From Saposhnikovia divaricata (taxonomy: Eukaryota; Streptophyta; Magnoliopsida; Apiales; Apiaceae), in NCBI GenBank assembly GCA_036435485.1, contig JAZHRN010000137.1, forward strand, positions 868,001 through 932,000: a stretch of DNA of 64,000 nt. The letters run 5' to 3'. Each line of letters opens with the position of its first letter. Position 1 is the stretch's first letter. Positions 32,986 through 43,836 of this stretch are shown here, piece by piece. Both the position numbers and the translations under genes were made by a program. Under the pieces are notes generated by a model. The model was not told the origin of the DNA. It saw nothing but the letters and a program-made list of their open reading frames with translations, and did not search any database.

Positions 32986-33724
32986 AGGGATACTTTGATT
33001 TTTTCTGTTTATTTATAATTTACTAGATATTTTCTTGCCATCTATTTCTCTTCAACTACTCTCTCTCTCTGCACATTCATCACATTTGGATCTCACCACT
33101 GCAAAGTTTATCAACTCGGAGAAAAAAGATTTCATCGTATATATATTCGAAAATGTTGCAGAGAGCTGCAAGCAATGCCTATTCATGGTGGTGGGCTAGT
33201 TATATTAGAACTAAACAATCTAGATGGCTTGAACAAAGCATGCAAGGTAATCGTCTCACAACTTCTGAGTTTAAAATCATATATGCATGCACATTTTCAA
33301 GGTATTTGTGCGAGATTAAGGTTCTCTTTGGGTTTGCTGTTAAAAACTGTTGTGCTATTGAAAAAAGTGCTGTTAAAATAAGTGATGTTGCGAAAATTAG
33401 ATAACTGTTTGGTAATATTTTTGGTATATGCATGGTTTGCATATTATTTTTTAAAAAATAATGTTTTTGGTGAGGTTTGATGTTGATGTAAAAATTAAAA
33501 AGCAGCTTTTTTCAAAAGTTTGGGGGGACATACTTTCTCTAAAAGTAGCTTTTCACCCAAAAGCACTTTTCAAAAAAGCTGCTTTTAAAGTTTACCAAAA
33601 AGCATTTTACCTGTTTTTCAGAAATAAGCTGTTGTTTCTGTAAGCAAAAGCAATACCAAACGGGGCCTAAATTTGATAAAATTTTAATGTTACCTTATGT
33701 TTGTGTTTCTGGTTAGGGCAGAAT

Positions 33725-33790
33725 GAGGTTTTTTTTTTTTTTTTGACAGCTAGAAATTTAGTCTATTTTTATCAAAACAGTGCAAGTACA
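33725..33790 (-). mobile_element. possible LINE 3' tail in the NET2 pseudogene intron
   Basis: A run of 15-16 T at about 33729-33744 followed by GACAGC reads on the minus strand as CTGTC plus poly(A), the same signature as the other LINE tails here. No target duplication found. Confidence 0.3.
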
Positions 33791-34263
33791 AAGGCTGTTA
33801 TTTAAAAAGGTAACTCACTGAACATTTTTATGTTATAGATATGGAGGAGAAGGTGGAATATGTGTTAAAGCTGTTCCAAGAGGATGGGGAGTGGGGACAC
33901 CTTTATCCAGAAGGCAGAAATGTACTACAAAAGGGGGGCCTGACTCCTGAGTTAATAGAATTCGTTGAAGAAGCGTATCGTGCTTATCGAGCTTTAGCAG
34001 AAAGATATGACAAGTTATCTACAGATTTACAGAAAGCCAACACCACAATCGCTACTTGTCTACCAGAGCAAGTTCAGTATTCTATGGATGATGACGATGA
34101 CGATGATGATTTCGATTTCATTGCTAAAAAACCTCCTTTAAAGTTACAACAGGGGCCGCCGTCTTCAAATGTTCCTAAGGTTCCAGATGCTCCAAAAAAG
34201 TCCCAAGTCACAGATGCCCCAAAGAAACTTCAACAGAAGACAAAACCGACTTACACTCAGATT

Positions 34264-34309
34264 AAACCTAAGTCAGCTATTTAGCAAAAAAAAAAAACCT
34301 AAGTCAGCT
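34264..34309 (+). mobile_element. micro-insertion: ATTTAGC plus poly(A) with 15-bp duplication
   Basis: AAACCTAAGTCAGCT occurs at 34264-34278 and 34295-34309, separated by ATTTAGC and an A run that merges with the second copy. Removing it (31 bp) rejoins the NET2-like frame (…KPKSA to PKSGLTKAEAFEEIDK). It has the structure of a target-primed retroposon reduced to seven bases plus poly(A). Confidence 0.6.
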
Positions 34310-35669
34310 CCCAAGTCTGGTTTGACAAAGGCTGAAGCGTTTGAAGAGATAGATAAGCTTCAGAAAAATATCTTAGAATTGCAGACTGTAAAAGTGTAAA
34401 GGAATATGTAAAGAGTTCTTATGAAAGTGGAATTGAAAAGTACAATGGAATCGAGAATGAGATTACAGAGAAACAAGATAAGATTAGTAGGTTGGAAGAA
34501 GAGTTTGGTATCAAAACCCTTAATTGAAGATAATGATGCAAGAAATTTGATGGCAAAAGCAGCACTCAAGTCTTGCCAAGAGACGCTGACTCACTTGCAA
34601 AGTAAGTAAGATAAGTCTAACAAGGAAGCTGAAGCAGAGCGCCAAAATCTTGAGGAGGTTCGTCGAAGATTGAAATCACTTAAACACAAGTTTTCTCCTG
34701 ATGAAAGACTGGATAAGCATTATGATCCAGAGGCGCTAGCTGGAGAGTTTAAAAGCATAAATCAAGACGAGGTTGGCCCCGAGGGACAGAAATTGGAGGC
34801 AATGAGGCATAAAATTAAAGAAGAATATGATGCTAACTCTATCACCGTAACAGAAATGGCTCAGAACATTGATGATCTTGTCAATAAGGTGATCAATCTG
34901 GAAAGTTCAGTTTCGTCGCAGACTGCTTTACTTGAAAGGCTGACAGCAGAAGCAAGTGAACTTAACTCACACATTCGACACTTGGAAGATGATAAAGCAA
35001 CTCTGGCAGACGACCAACACATTTTGAGCAATAGAGTAAAGGATTTAGAAGACAAATTTAAAGGACTCAACAATTTAAACCAGAATGTTGTAATTAAGAG
35101 AACTAACCTACGAGCACGTTTCAATGAGGCTCGTAGTAGACTTGATCAACTATCTGAGAAGCTTCAAAGTGTAAAGCCAGATGAGGAAGTAGAGCAGAAA
35201 CAAGAAACATCGGATGACAAAAACCATGAAGTATCAGCTGGCGACAGTGTGTTGAGCTCCAATGCTTCAAAGACAGATGAAATGAAGGCAGACACAACTA
35301 AACAGAATCAAAGAGCATTACCTGTTTTGGATCAGAAGAGTGAAGGTGAAAAAAAACATGATAAATCTGACAAGGCGGAGAAGGAAGGTCCATCCCAATC
35401 CGTAGAGAAGCAAACCAATGTCGAAACATCAAATAAAGGAGAAGAGTCTGAGGAGGAGCTAAACTGGCCGCAGTTGCTCTTGAATGGTTTAGAAGATAAA
35501 GAAAAGATTCTTATGAAAGAATACACAACAGTTTTAAGAAACTACAAAGAAGTCAAGAAGAAGCTTCTTAACCAGGAGAAGGATAGTGATGCCCTCTTAC
35601 AAACAACCTAATAATAGTAGTGCAGAAGGATTTTAGATAATTTTTTACGGTTGGATCTCTCCTGGACAT

Positions 35670-35741
35670 TAGTTAGTACTTCCTCCATTTCATTTTAATT
35701 GTCGTTTTTTGACCATGCATACTTATTAAGAATAGTAGTAT
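35670..35741. mobile_element. Stowaway-like MITE end (fragment)
   Basis: TACTTCCTCCATTTCATTTTAATTG resembles a diverged Stowaway terminal sequence. No matching right end is present; the sequence meets the left edge of duplication copy A. Confidence 0.35.
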
Positions 35742-37106
35742 TCAATAAGACATGTATCTGGAAAAAAAAAAGATATCTGGTGTGATGAATTCTATGATGT
35801 ATACGTCGTCAATGCAAGAAAATATTTCAGTAAATAAAAAAGTGTGCTAAAGTATAAAAGAAATATTTAACTTTAAGATCTAGAACCATAAAAGAGGGTT
35901 AAAAATATGCAACTTTATAAAGATCAGAAGAACTAATAATTAACTTTCCGTATATGATGGAGATTATCAAAATGGTAAGAAAGTCTAAGTAACAAGATTT
36001 TTAAGTGGTGCTGGTCAAACAGGCTTTAAATCAAGGAAGGCTAATATATAGGAGATGATTTATATCATTTCAGAACAACTAAATGCATTAACTTAAATAT
36101 TGTGGACTGCCCAAATTAAAGCTCAAGACCCAGCAAGATCAAAATTAAACTCTGAAATTAAATCTAAACAAGCAAAGGAGATTACCTTGTACTTGCATAC
36201 TTTAGATTTATTTAGCTATAAAGCATAAATGGCATTCATAAACTTATGATTTTAAAATGCAACGCGCAGAGTGTTTCTGCCCCCCCCCCCCCCCCAAGAA
36301 GTAATTTTGTGTTTGCTCTATCTCTCTACTTCTGTGTTTCGTTCATGGAAGCTGGTTTGTGTAAAAGAAATCAAATGACACTAATCTAATTCTCCAGGGT
36401 ACCGCATATTCTTTTTGTTTTATATAATTACAGTCACATGGCCTCTTGTTTTTGTTCTCATTTCCATTATATGTATACTATATCCACTTAACATCTAACT
36501 ATTAATTAAGTAAATTTTACTAAAACATAATAATTTTGATAAAAAAATATAGAAGAATAAATTATAACTAATATGAATTCTGTATTTCACAGCAAGAAAA
36601 ATATTGGATTCGCAAAAAGTGCATGTAAACTAAATTATAAAGTAATTAAAACCAAAGTAGGTTAGAAGTTAGAACCATATTAGACTCTAACATCAGGAGA
36701 AACTAGCAATTAACCATCTTTATATGGTGACAATTCATTCATCATGTGGAGCTAGCGCTACTTCAACTTTAATATCTTTCCCTTCTGCTTCTAAATTGTA
36801 TTCCATCAAATCCCAACCTACCTTTGCACGCATCAAACACTTGGAACTTCACCCTTTTCTGTTCAGCTACATAAAATTTAGAGAATTTAGTTTCGCACCT
36901 GCAAAATTATTGGTAGCATGTGGCTGTTGCCCAAAACCTTAGAATGGTCATCTTCTCTTCTCTAAGCTATAACCAAGATAACTTGGTGTGCTCGACAACA
37001 GATATATAGACTTGACTGTTTACCACAATGAACTTCATCATTTCATTCCTTCTTTTCCCGGTATTACGGCAAATTCAGTAACAAAACTGGTGCTAAATAG
37101 ATATCA

Positions 37107-38418
37107 CGCTGGCTTCAACCTTAACTGTCCCTTCTGTTTGAAAGTGTATTCATCAAATTTCAACTTCCCTGTATATGCCTCCATTACATCAGGAATTTCA
37201 TCCTTATATGCATTTACAAACTTTTCGGTGAAATTTCTCACAGACATATTCAATATGGACGATAACATGTAACTCTTACTAGTGATGTTCTTTGAGACCA
37301 AAACTTGCAGAACCGAACACCTAGGGATAGTCCTCTTCTCTAAGCTATAGATAAGAACTCCTGGGTTACTTATCAACCTAGATTTTGTCCACTGTAATTT
37401 ATTAAAAAAAAAACTCCATTCTATCAGTAATTGCCTTCTCCCCGTAACGCATGATCTGTGGCAGCTTCTTGAACATGTAAAGGATTTCTTGATCGGAGAA
37501 ACCAAAGCTTTTAAGCAACACACATCTAGATTTCCAAGTCGAGTCGTTCATAAAAGTCAATGTCTGGAGAGCAAGGAGAAAATATGAAGATGAAAGTTCA
37601 AAACCCATGTCCATAATCTTTGACACGACAATACGGAATTTGTCATTTGGCATACCTGACACCTTACCATACATTGTCAAAAGTTTCAAAATCTGAGAAT
37701 TGGGAACACCAAGAGTGACAAGAAACTTCAGATTTAACAATGAAGCTTTAGAACTTTCTACAACAAGTACATTTCGATTGCAATTGACGACAGCAACTGC
37801 ACTTTGGTAAGAGCCTGTAACACATTCGAGCTGCTCAAGCAAAGGTATTAGGTGGTTGTCAAGACTTCTATGAAGAATACGTGGGTTTCTGGTAACAATA
37901 TCAACTACCTGTGTTTGAGATGCTGAGATAGATTGCAAAAATTGAAGCTTTGGCAGTATGGTCTTCTCCGGATAGAATTGGAGAATCCGGGGACGATAAT
38001 TAACGATTTTGGTAATACTAGACAATGGGAATCCAAATGTTCGAAAGAGTTCGACAACAGAGTGTGGTCTTTGATCAGAGGAATCAAAATGAACATATTT
38101 CAAAGCATTGATCAGGGCTTTCCCTGACAACCCACATTTGTTTTCGAGAAATGAAGTAGTAAAACTTAAAGAATCTGTAGTGGGTATGATTCTTTTGGTA
38201 CGATAAGCACGAATAACAGGCCTAATTAAACAATTGTGAAGAGTTTGATGTTTGACAATTAGGGTTTGCAAATGAAATGTATACACACAAACAACCATCT
38301 TCATGTTCATATACATACATAAAAATGAAATATACAAGGAGGGGTTTAAGCATAAAAGAGACTTACAGAGATTGAACAAGTGCAGACCCTTGAATTTACT
38401 TACGGTCTCAACTCTCAA
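37107..38418 (-). pseudogene. mTERF gene, copy A (frameshifted)
   Basis: Nearly identical to the open copy at 49118-50431. A T run in the coding strand has ten T here and nine there (plus-strand A run near 37404-37413). This shifts the frame and stops translation after residue 338 (…DRMEFFF). The remaining 3' part is still readable in another frame. About 16 base differences separate the two copies, most of them amino-acid changing. A LINE inserted about 65 bp upstream of the ATG probably also removes the promoter. Confidence 0.88.
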
Positions 38419-38566
38419 TTTGGGGGTTCCACAGTAAAAGTGCCTTCCCTCAGTTATGTACTTGAATAAGAGTTTGATTAATTTTTTCTCTCCATCTGTG
38501 AGAGTTTTGTTTTTCTCTCCATCTCTAAAGGATTGTGGGAGTTCCGTTTTGGGTTTTTATTATCCT

Positions 38567-39757
38567 ATGGCAAGGGTGGAAGATATCAACGAGCGTATGA
38601 CAGGCCTGAATATAGACGATGAAGAGAATGAACAGCTCGTTTTTGACGAGGGTGTTGAGGAGGATTCGAACAAGTTTGATCTGTGTTTGGTGGGACGTTT
38701 TTTGACTGAGAAAGGGATAAATACTCGGGCTATGAAAACGAAGATGGCGAATGTTTGGAGGCCTGCAAAAGGTATCAACATCAAAGAATTAAAGCCTGGT
38801 ATATTTTTATTCCAGTTCTATCATGCAGATGATATGGCATGGGTTATGAATGGAGGGCCCTGGTCGTTTGATGGTGCTTTGCTTGTTCACAGCAGTATCC
38901 CGAAGGGTGCAGATCCTATTACTGTGCCCCTGTTTGATGTGAATTTTTGGATTCAAATCCATGGCCTGCCTTCTACTTTAATGTCTGAGATGGTAGGGAA
39001 GCAGTTAGGGAACTTCTTTGGTACCTTCCTCTTGTATGATCCGAATAATAACACGAGCATTTGGAGGGAGAGCATGAGATTAAGAATCAGGGTGGATGTG
39101 AGAAGGCCATTGAAGAGGAAAAAGAAAATATGTAGGAAGGATGGTAAAGAGTGTGTTGTTCAATGCAAGTATGAAAGACTAGGGGATTTTTGTTTTGTTT
39201 GTGGAATGTTATCTCATACAGAAAGGTTTTGCAGTAAGAAGTTGGAAATGAAGCAGCAAGAAAGTCCTAGGGAATGGGGTTCGTGGCTACGTGCTCCGCC
39301 ACGAAGGGCGGCGGGACAGGAAACGAGTAAGTGGCTCCGGGATGAGAGGTATGAAGGTTGGGGCGGCAATTTTGGAAATGATAACTACCAGCAGCAATTT
39401 TCGGATGGGCAGGTGTCAAGAAAGGATAGTGGGGATGTATACAGGCGTGAATTTAGGGCCGATATACAGGGAGGCACTAGTTTTTTGGGAACAAACTTGC
39501 TAATTGAAAATTCAAATTGTCAAGCGGCAAATTTTAAAAATATCAATTTTGTTGGGCCTCAAGAGGATGAGTTAATTGGGCTCACTGTGGAGGAAAAGAA
39601 GAGGAAAAGGAATGGGCCCATTGGGGATATGATTATGGTAACAGATGGAAGGAATGAGATCGTAACTACAGAAGCCGTTATTTCTAATATGGATTTTTCG
39701 GTTTCTTCTCCTACTTTATTGGCTAAGTCTGCACAGCAGACTAGCCAGTCATCATGA
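38567..39757 (+). CDS. LINE ORF1: DUF4283 and zinc-knuckle protein
   Basis: A 396-residue RNA-binding-type ORF1. The start is ATG 38567 (MARVEDINERMTG). An upstream in-frame ATG at 38456 lies in host flank and was not chosen. Residues of about 35-175 form a DUF4283 domain (FDLCLVGRFLTEKGIN, VWRPAKGI, MNGGPWSFDGALLV, FWIQIHGLP). A CX2CX4HX4C knuckle follows (CFVCGMLSHTERFC, about 209-222), then a low-complexity basic tail. The protein is expected to coat LINE RNA. Its TGA overlaps the ATG of ORF2 in an ATGA, suggesting coupled re-initiation. Confidence 0.9.
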   Translation: MARVEDINERMTGLNIDDEENEQLVFDEGVEEDSNKFDLCLVGRFLTEKGINTRAMKTKMANVWRPAKGINIKELKPGIFLFQFYHADDMAWVMNGGPWSFDGALLVHSSIPKGADPITVPLFDVNFWIQIHGLPSTLMSEMVGKQLGNFFGTFLLYDPNNNTSIWRESMRLRIRVDVRRPLKRKKKICRKDGKECVVQCKYERLGDFCFVCGMLSHTERFCSKKLEMKQQESPREWGSWLRAPPRRAAGQETSKWLRDERYEGWGGNFGNDNYQQQFSDGQVSRKDSGDVYRREFRADIQGGTSFLGTNLLIENSNCQAANFKNINFVGPQEDELIGLTVEEKKRKRNGPIGDMIMVTDGRNEIVTTEAVISNMDFSVSSPTLLAKSAQQTSQSS

Positions 39758-42700
39758 ATCTCCTAAGTTGGAATTGCCGGGGACTGGGTAATCCTCGAGC
39801 AATTCGTGTTCTTAGCGACCTTGTTAAGGTTCGCAAACCCGACTTTTTATTTTTATCCGAGACTTTCTCAAATGCAAATAAAATTGAAGCTCTGCGTGTA
39901 AAGTTTGGTTTTTTTCAAAGTTTTTCTGTTGATTGTGTTGGTCATAGTGGTGGCTTAGCAGTTTTTTGGCGACATCATCTTAGGTGTGAGATTGTTGGGT
40001 ACTCGCGCAATCATATAGATGTTGTCTTCAATGATAATAGTGTTGCTTCTTGGCGTCTTTCTTGTTTTTATGGCTTTCCTGAGAGACAAAGACGTAGCAA
40101 TTCATGGAATTTTATTCGAACTTTAGCTGAGGTTTCTCAGTTGCCTTGGTGCATTTTTGGGGATTTCAATGATCTCTTGTACTCCTCTGATAAAACAGGA
40201 GGTGTTTCTCACCCTCAAAATCTGTTTGATGGGTTTAGATCGACTATTGAGGATTGTTTGCTAGTTGAAATCGATCTTGCAGGAGGAAAATACACTTGGG
40301 AAAGAGGGCGAGGTACGGACAGTTGGGTCAGAGAAAGGCTCGATCGAGCTTTTGCTACAAGTTCTTGGCTAAGGAAGTTTCTGTTGTGTAAATTAACAAT
40401 GCACCATGTTACTTATTCTGATCATGATCCAATCAATCTGGATCTCTTGTCAGTGCATTGTTCGATGAAGCAGTTCCGTTTTAGGTTCGAGAATACGTGG
40501 CTTGAGGAACCTAGTTTCAGAAAGGATGTTACTGACTACTGGTTAGAACTGCCTGCAGTGCATATTCTCCCTAAGTTGATTTCTGTGTCTTCCTTTATGG
40601 CTCGCTGGGGCAGAAACTTCTTTCATAAATTCAGGGATAAAATTAAAAAACATAAGGAAGCTCTATCTAGACTGGTTGATCGTACAGATGAAGCTGGTCT
40701 GAGGCTATACTTTATTGAGCGAGACAAATTAAATGAATTGCTTTGTCATGAAGAGATTTATTGGAAGCAGCGGGCAAAAACTTTTTGGCTAGCGGAAGGC
40801 GATTCCAATACTAAGTTTTTCCATGCAAACGCTTCTGCGAGGAGGAAAACGAATCGCATCTCGTTTCTAGAGATGGAGAATGGTGAGCAGGTGGATGTTC
40901 ATGAGGATATGTGCAATGTAGTTCGAGACTATTTCTCAACTGTGTTCAAGGGAGAGCAAAGAGATGTTGATTTGCAGCAGAATGTTGCTAGTAGTACGGT
41001 CATTTCGGAGGAGCAAAATAAGAAGCTAGTGGAAGAGGTATCTTTTGGTGAGTTCTCATTGGCTATTAAACAGATGCATCCAGATAAGGCGTCAGGCCCG
41101 GATGGGTTAAACCCAGCGTTCTTTCAACAGTTTTGGAATATGTTAGGTCAGGAGGTATTTAAATGTTGCAAAGAATGGTTGAATACTGGATCGTTCCCTG
41201 CTCAGTTAAATGATACTAATGTGGTCTTAATTCCAAAGAAGGAGAATGCCTGCAAGATGAAAGACTTACGCCCAATTGCCTTGTGTAACGTCTTATACAA
41301 AATTCTAGCAAAGGTCCTAGCTAATCGACTGAAGCTTGTCCTTCCTGGCTTGATTTCTGAGAATCAATCGGCGTTTGTGCCTGGGAGAAATATTACTGAC
41401 AATGTATTGGTGGCTTTTGAGATTATCCACCATATGAATAGGAAGTCGAAGGGAAGTGAGGGTGAAGTTGCTTTGAAGTTGGACATCAGCAAGGCCTATG
41501 ATAGAGTGGACTGGGCGTTTCTTAAATCAAGGCTGATTAAGATGGGTTTTTGTATGAGATGGGTAAACTGGATGATGTTGTGCGTAACGACGGTTTCATA
41601 TGATGTTTGTTTCAATGGGTCTTATATTGGGCCGATTACTCCATCAAGGGGGCTTCGACAAGGGGACCCTTTGTCCCCGTACCTTTTTCTATTGTGTGTA
41701 GAAGGTTTATCGGAAGCTTTGATTAATGCTGCTGCTGTAGGAGAGATTCATGGGTCTCAAATTTGTCAAGCTGCGCCTGTGGTTACTCATTTACTTTTTG
41801 CAGATGATAGCTTTCTTTTTTTCCGGGCAAATAGTGAGGAAGCTAATCATATTGTGGGTGTGTTAAAGGACTACGAGTACTACTCAGGTCAATCAGTAAA
41901 TATGCAGAAGTCAGGGGTTTTTTTCAGCACTAATGTGAGTCGTGAGAAGAGGGAGGAGCTGTCTACGATTCTTGGTGTCCACAATGATTTAAGGAATAGC
42001 AACTACCTAGGTCTTCCTTCGTTGGTTGGACGATCTAAAAAACGTGTGTTTAATTTTGTCAAAGAAAAGGTTTGGAAGAGGATTCAAGGGTGGAAGCCTA
42101 AACCTATCTCTCGTGCAGGCAAGGCTATTTTGATTAAGAATGTTGCTCAGTCGATTCCGTCATATTGCATGTCCTGTTTTTTACTTCCGAAATCTCTTTG
42201 TCAGGAGATTGAGAGAATGCTTAATAAGTTTTGGTGGGATTCAGGTCAATCTGATAGGAAAGGTATTCATTGGTTGTCGTGGGATGCTTTGTCTATGTCA
42301 AAAACGAAAGGGGGGTTGGGCTTTAGGAGTTTGTATGGTTTTAATATAGCTCTGTTGGGAAAGTTGTGCTGGAAACTCATGAATAATCCTCTGTCTCTGG
42401 TTGCTCGTTTGTATAAGGCACGCTATTATCCCGATGATCAGTTATTAAAAGCTAGTGCGAAGCCAGGATCGAGTTTTATCTGGACGGGCATTGTAACAGC
42501 TAAAGATCAGCTAGTTGGAGGTTATCGTTGGGTCCTGGGGGATGGCAAGGATATCAATGCTTATAGAGACCCTTGGTTAAGGGGGAAGCCAAACTTTAAA
42601 GTGGATCAAAACGCAAGGTATGAAGCCTATAATACCTCTGTTTCGTCTTTGTTTAGAGTGGGGGAGAAGGTCTGGGACGGTGACAGAATTCGAGAAATTT

Positions 42701-43836
42701 TTTGTGAAGAGGATGCTGACAGAATTTTAAGTATTAGAATCCCTCAGGGAAATGTAAATGACAGAATTGTGTGGACGAAAGCGACCAATGGCCAATATAG
42801 TGTGAAGACTGGGTACAATTTATGGCATGAGAGGAATCTTGGAACTGGTAATGTTACTCAATCTGGGGGTTGGGGTAAGATTTGGAGGTTGTCAATTCCT
42901 CACAAGGTTAGAGTGTTCTTGTGGAGGCTGTGTAGGAACAATCTTCCTGTTCGTAGCAGGTTGAACTCTAAAGGTGTTCAATTGCCTCTAAACTGTCCAA
43001 TGTGCATAACGGGAGATGAAACTGTTCATCATTTATTCTTTGATTGTCTTTTTGCACGTCAATGTTGGCTTCATGTGGGAGGTAGCTATGATGTGCAGCT
43101 GGTGGAGAATGTGTCAGAATGGGTCTTGAGTAAGATTTGCGACAGCCCCAACGATGAGGTGATTAGAATTGCGAAAGTTCTTTGGGGGATTTGGTTTTTT
43201 CGGAATAAGAAAGTATGGGAGCATAAATCTGTCAATCATGTCACTGCTATGGATATGAGCGCAAAGTTGTTCTTGGATTGGAAACAAGCTGTTCGTACCA
43301 GGAGAGAAGTGCAAGGGAGTGCAGGAACGAGTGTAGCTGCTGCTAATGTGAGATGGGTTCCTCCAAGGGTGGGATGTTTAAAGCTGAATACTGATGCTTC
43401 TATCAGAAGTAATGCTAGCTCATTTTCTATTGGACTAGTGCTTCGGGATCATGGTGGAATGTTTATTGCAGGGAAGGTTGCCTCTTTTACAGGTGACTAT
43501 ACGGTTCTTGAGGCGGAAGCTTTAGCGATCTGTGAAGGGTTCAAGTGGATGTCATCTTTGTCGTACCAGAATGTGTTGGTGGAGTCAGATTCACTCTTAG
43601 CGGTGCAAGCTATTAAAAGCCCATGTGAGAATTTGCTGGAGATTGGTCATATTGTAGGAAGCTGTCGGAACTATTTGCGATCTAATGAGGGCTTTTCTAT
43701 CTCTTTTGTCAAACGGCAGGCAAACAAAGCAGCCCATGAAATGGCTAGGATACCTTGTTTGCTTAATTGCCAAAATACTTTTACTACTCCTCCATCTTGT
43801 TTGCAGGAGACGTTAGTGTATGATTTATCTGATTAA
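39754..43836 (+). CDS. LINE ORF2: endonuclease, reverse transcriptase, RNase H
   Basis: A 1360-residue intact ORF2. Domains in order: an AP-type endonuclease (LLSWNCRGLGNPRAI; SETFSN; CIFGDFNDLL; SDHDPI), a long linker ending at FFHANASARRKTN, and RT (LRPIALCNVLYKILAKVLANR; SENQSAFVPGR; LDISKAYDRVDW; GLRQGDPLSPYLFLLCVEG; the active site LLFADDSFLF). Then comes an RT-associated zinc-binding domain (KVRVFLWRLCRNNLPVRSRL; CPMC; HHLFFDC) and a C-terminal plant-type RNase H (LNTDASIRSNASSF; LEAEALAICEGFKW; VESDSLLAVQAI; NKAAHEMA). It nicks target DNA and copies LINE RNA at the nick. No stops or frameshifts were seen. Confidence 0.95.
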   Translation: MNLLSWNCRGLGNPRAIRVLSDLVKVRKPDFLFLSETFSNANKIEALRVKFGFFQSFSVDCVGHSGGLAVFWRHHLRCEIVGYSRNHIDVVFNDNSVASWRLSCFYGFPERQRRSNSWNFIRTLAEVSQLPWCIFGDFNDLLYSSDKTGGVSHPQNLFDGFRSTIEDCLLVEIDLAGGKYTWERGRGTDSWVRERLDRAFATSSWLRKFLLCKLTMHHVTYSDHDPINLDLLSVHCSMKQFRFRFENTWLEEPSFRKDVTDYWLELPAVHILPKLISVSSFMARWGRNFFHKFRDKIKKHKEALSRLVDRTDEAGLRLYFIERDKLNELLCHEEIYWKQRAKTFWLAEGDSNTKFFHANASARRKTNRISFLEMENGEQVDVHEDMCNVVRDYFSTVFKGEQRDVDLQQNVASSTVISEEQNKKLVEEVSFGEFSLAIKQMHPDKASGPDGLNPAFFQQFWNMLGQEVFKCCKEWLNTGSFPAQLNDTNVVLIPKKENACKMKDLRPIALCNVLYKILAKVLANRLKLVLPGLISENQSAFVPGRNITDNVLVAFEIIHHMNRKSKGSEGEVALKLDISKAYDRVDWAFLKSRLIKMGFCMRWVNWMMLCVTTVSYDVCFNGSYIGPITPSRGLRQGDPLSPYLFLLCVEGLSEALINAAAVGEIHGSQICQAAPVVTHLLFADDSFLFFRANSEEANHIVGVLKDYEYYSGQSVNMQKSGVFFSTNVSREKREELSTILGVHNDLRNSNYLGLPSLVGRSKKRVFNFVKEKVWKRIQGWKPKPISRAGKAILIKNVAQSIPSYCMSCFLLPKSLCQEIERMLNKFWWDSGQSDRKGIHWLSWDALSMSKTKGGLGFRSLYGFNIALLGKLCWKLMNNPLSLVARLYKARYYPDDQLLKASAKPGSSFIWTGIVTAKDQLVGGYRWVLGDGKDINAYRDPWLRGKPNFKVDQNARYEAYNTSVSSLFRVGEKVWDGDRIREIFCEEDADRILSIRIPQGNVNDRIVWTKATNGQYSVKTGYNLWHERNLGTGNVTQSGGWGKIWRLSIPHKVRVFLWRLCRNNLPVRSRLNSKGVQLPLNCPMCITGDETVHHLFFDCLFARQCWLHVGGSYDVQLVENVSEWVLSKICDSPNDEVIRIAKVLWGIWFFRNKKVWEHKSVNHVTAMDMSAKLFLDWKQAVRTRREVQGSAGTSVAAANVRWVPPRVGCLKLNTDASIRSNASSFSIGLVLRDHGGMFIAGKVASFTGDYTVLEAEALAICEGFKWMSSLSYQNVLVESDSLLAVQAIKSPCENLLEIGHIVGSCRNYLRSNEGFSISFVKRQANKAAHEMARIPCLLNCQNTFTTPPSCLQETLVYDLSD

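Larger units (their letters stand above)
33153..35611 (+). pseudogene. NET2/KIP1-like actin-binding gene, decayed copy
   Basis: Exon 1 (33153-33245) encodes the start of the NAB actin-binding domain (MLQRAASNAYSWWWASYIRT). A GT..AG intron spans about 33246-33839. Exon 2 continues with MEEKVEYVLKLFQEDG and FVEEAYRAYRALAERYDKLST, then an acidic run and coiled-coil segments, ending with the conserved NWPQLLLNGLEDKEKIL. The known family links actin to membranes through the NAB domain and coiled coils. Lesions: two offsetting indels inside NAB (about 33890-33950), a 31-bp micro-insertion bringing a stop at about 34281, several frameshifts between 34300 and 34670, and a stop at 35609 well before the family's usual end. 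The retained intron shows it is not a processed copy. Confidence 0.85.

Noticed and set aside
36278..36298. C run of about 17
   Set aside because: Homopolymer length difference against copy B; may be assembly or slippage noise.
36724..36942. 72-codon plus frame, nearly identical at 48740-48958
   Set aside because: Conserved only through the segmental duplication; it lies in the 3' flank of mTERF and has no recognisable domain.
38456..38566. Upstream ATG extending LINE ORF1 by 37 codons
   Set aside because: The ATG is in host flank and target duplication, outside the LINE; ATG 38567 is the real start.
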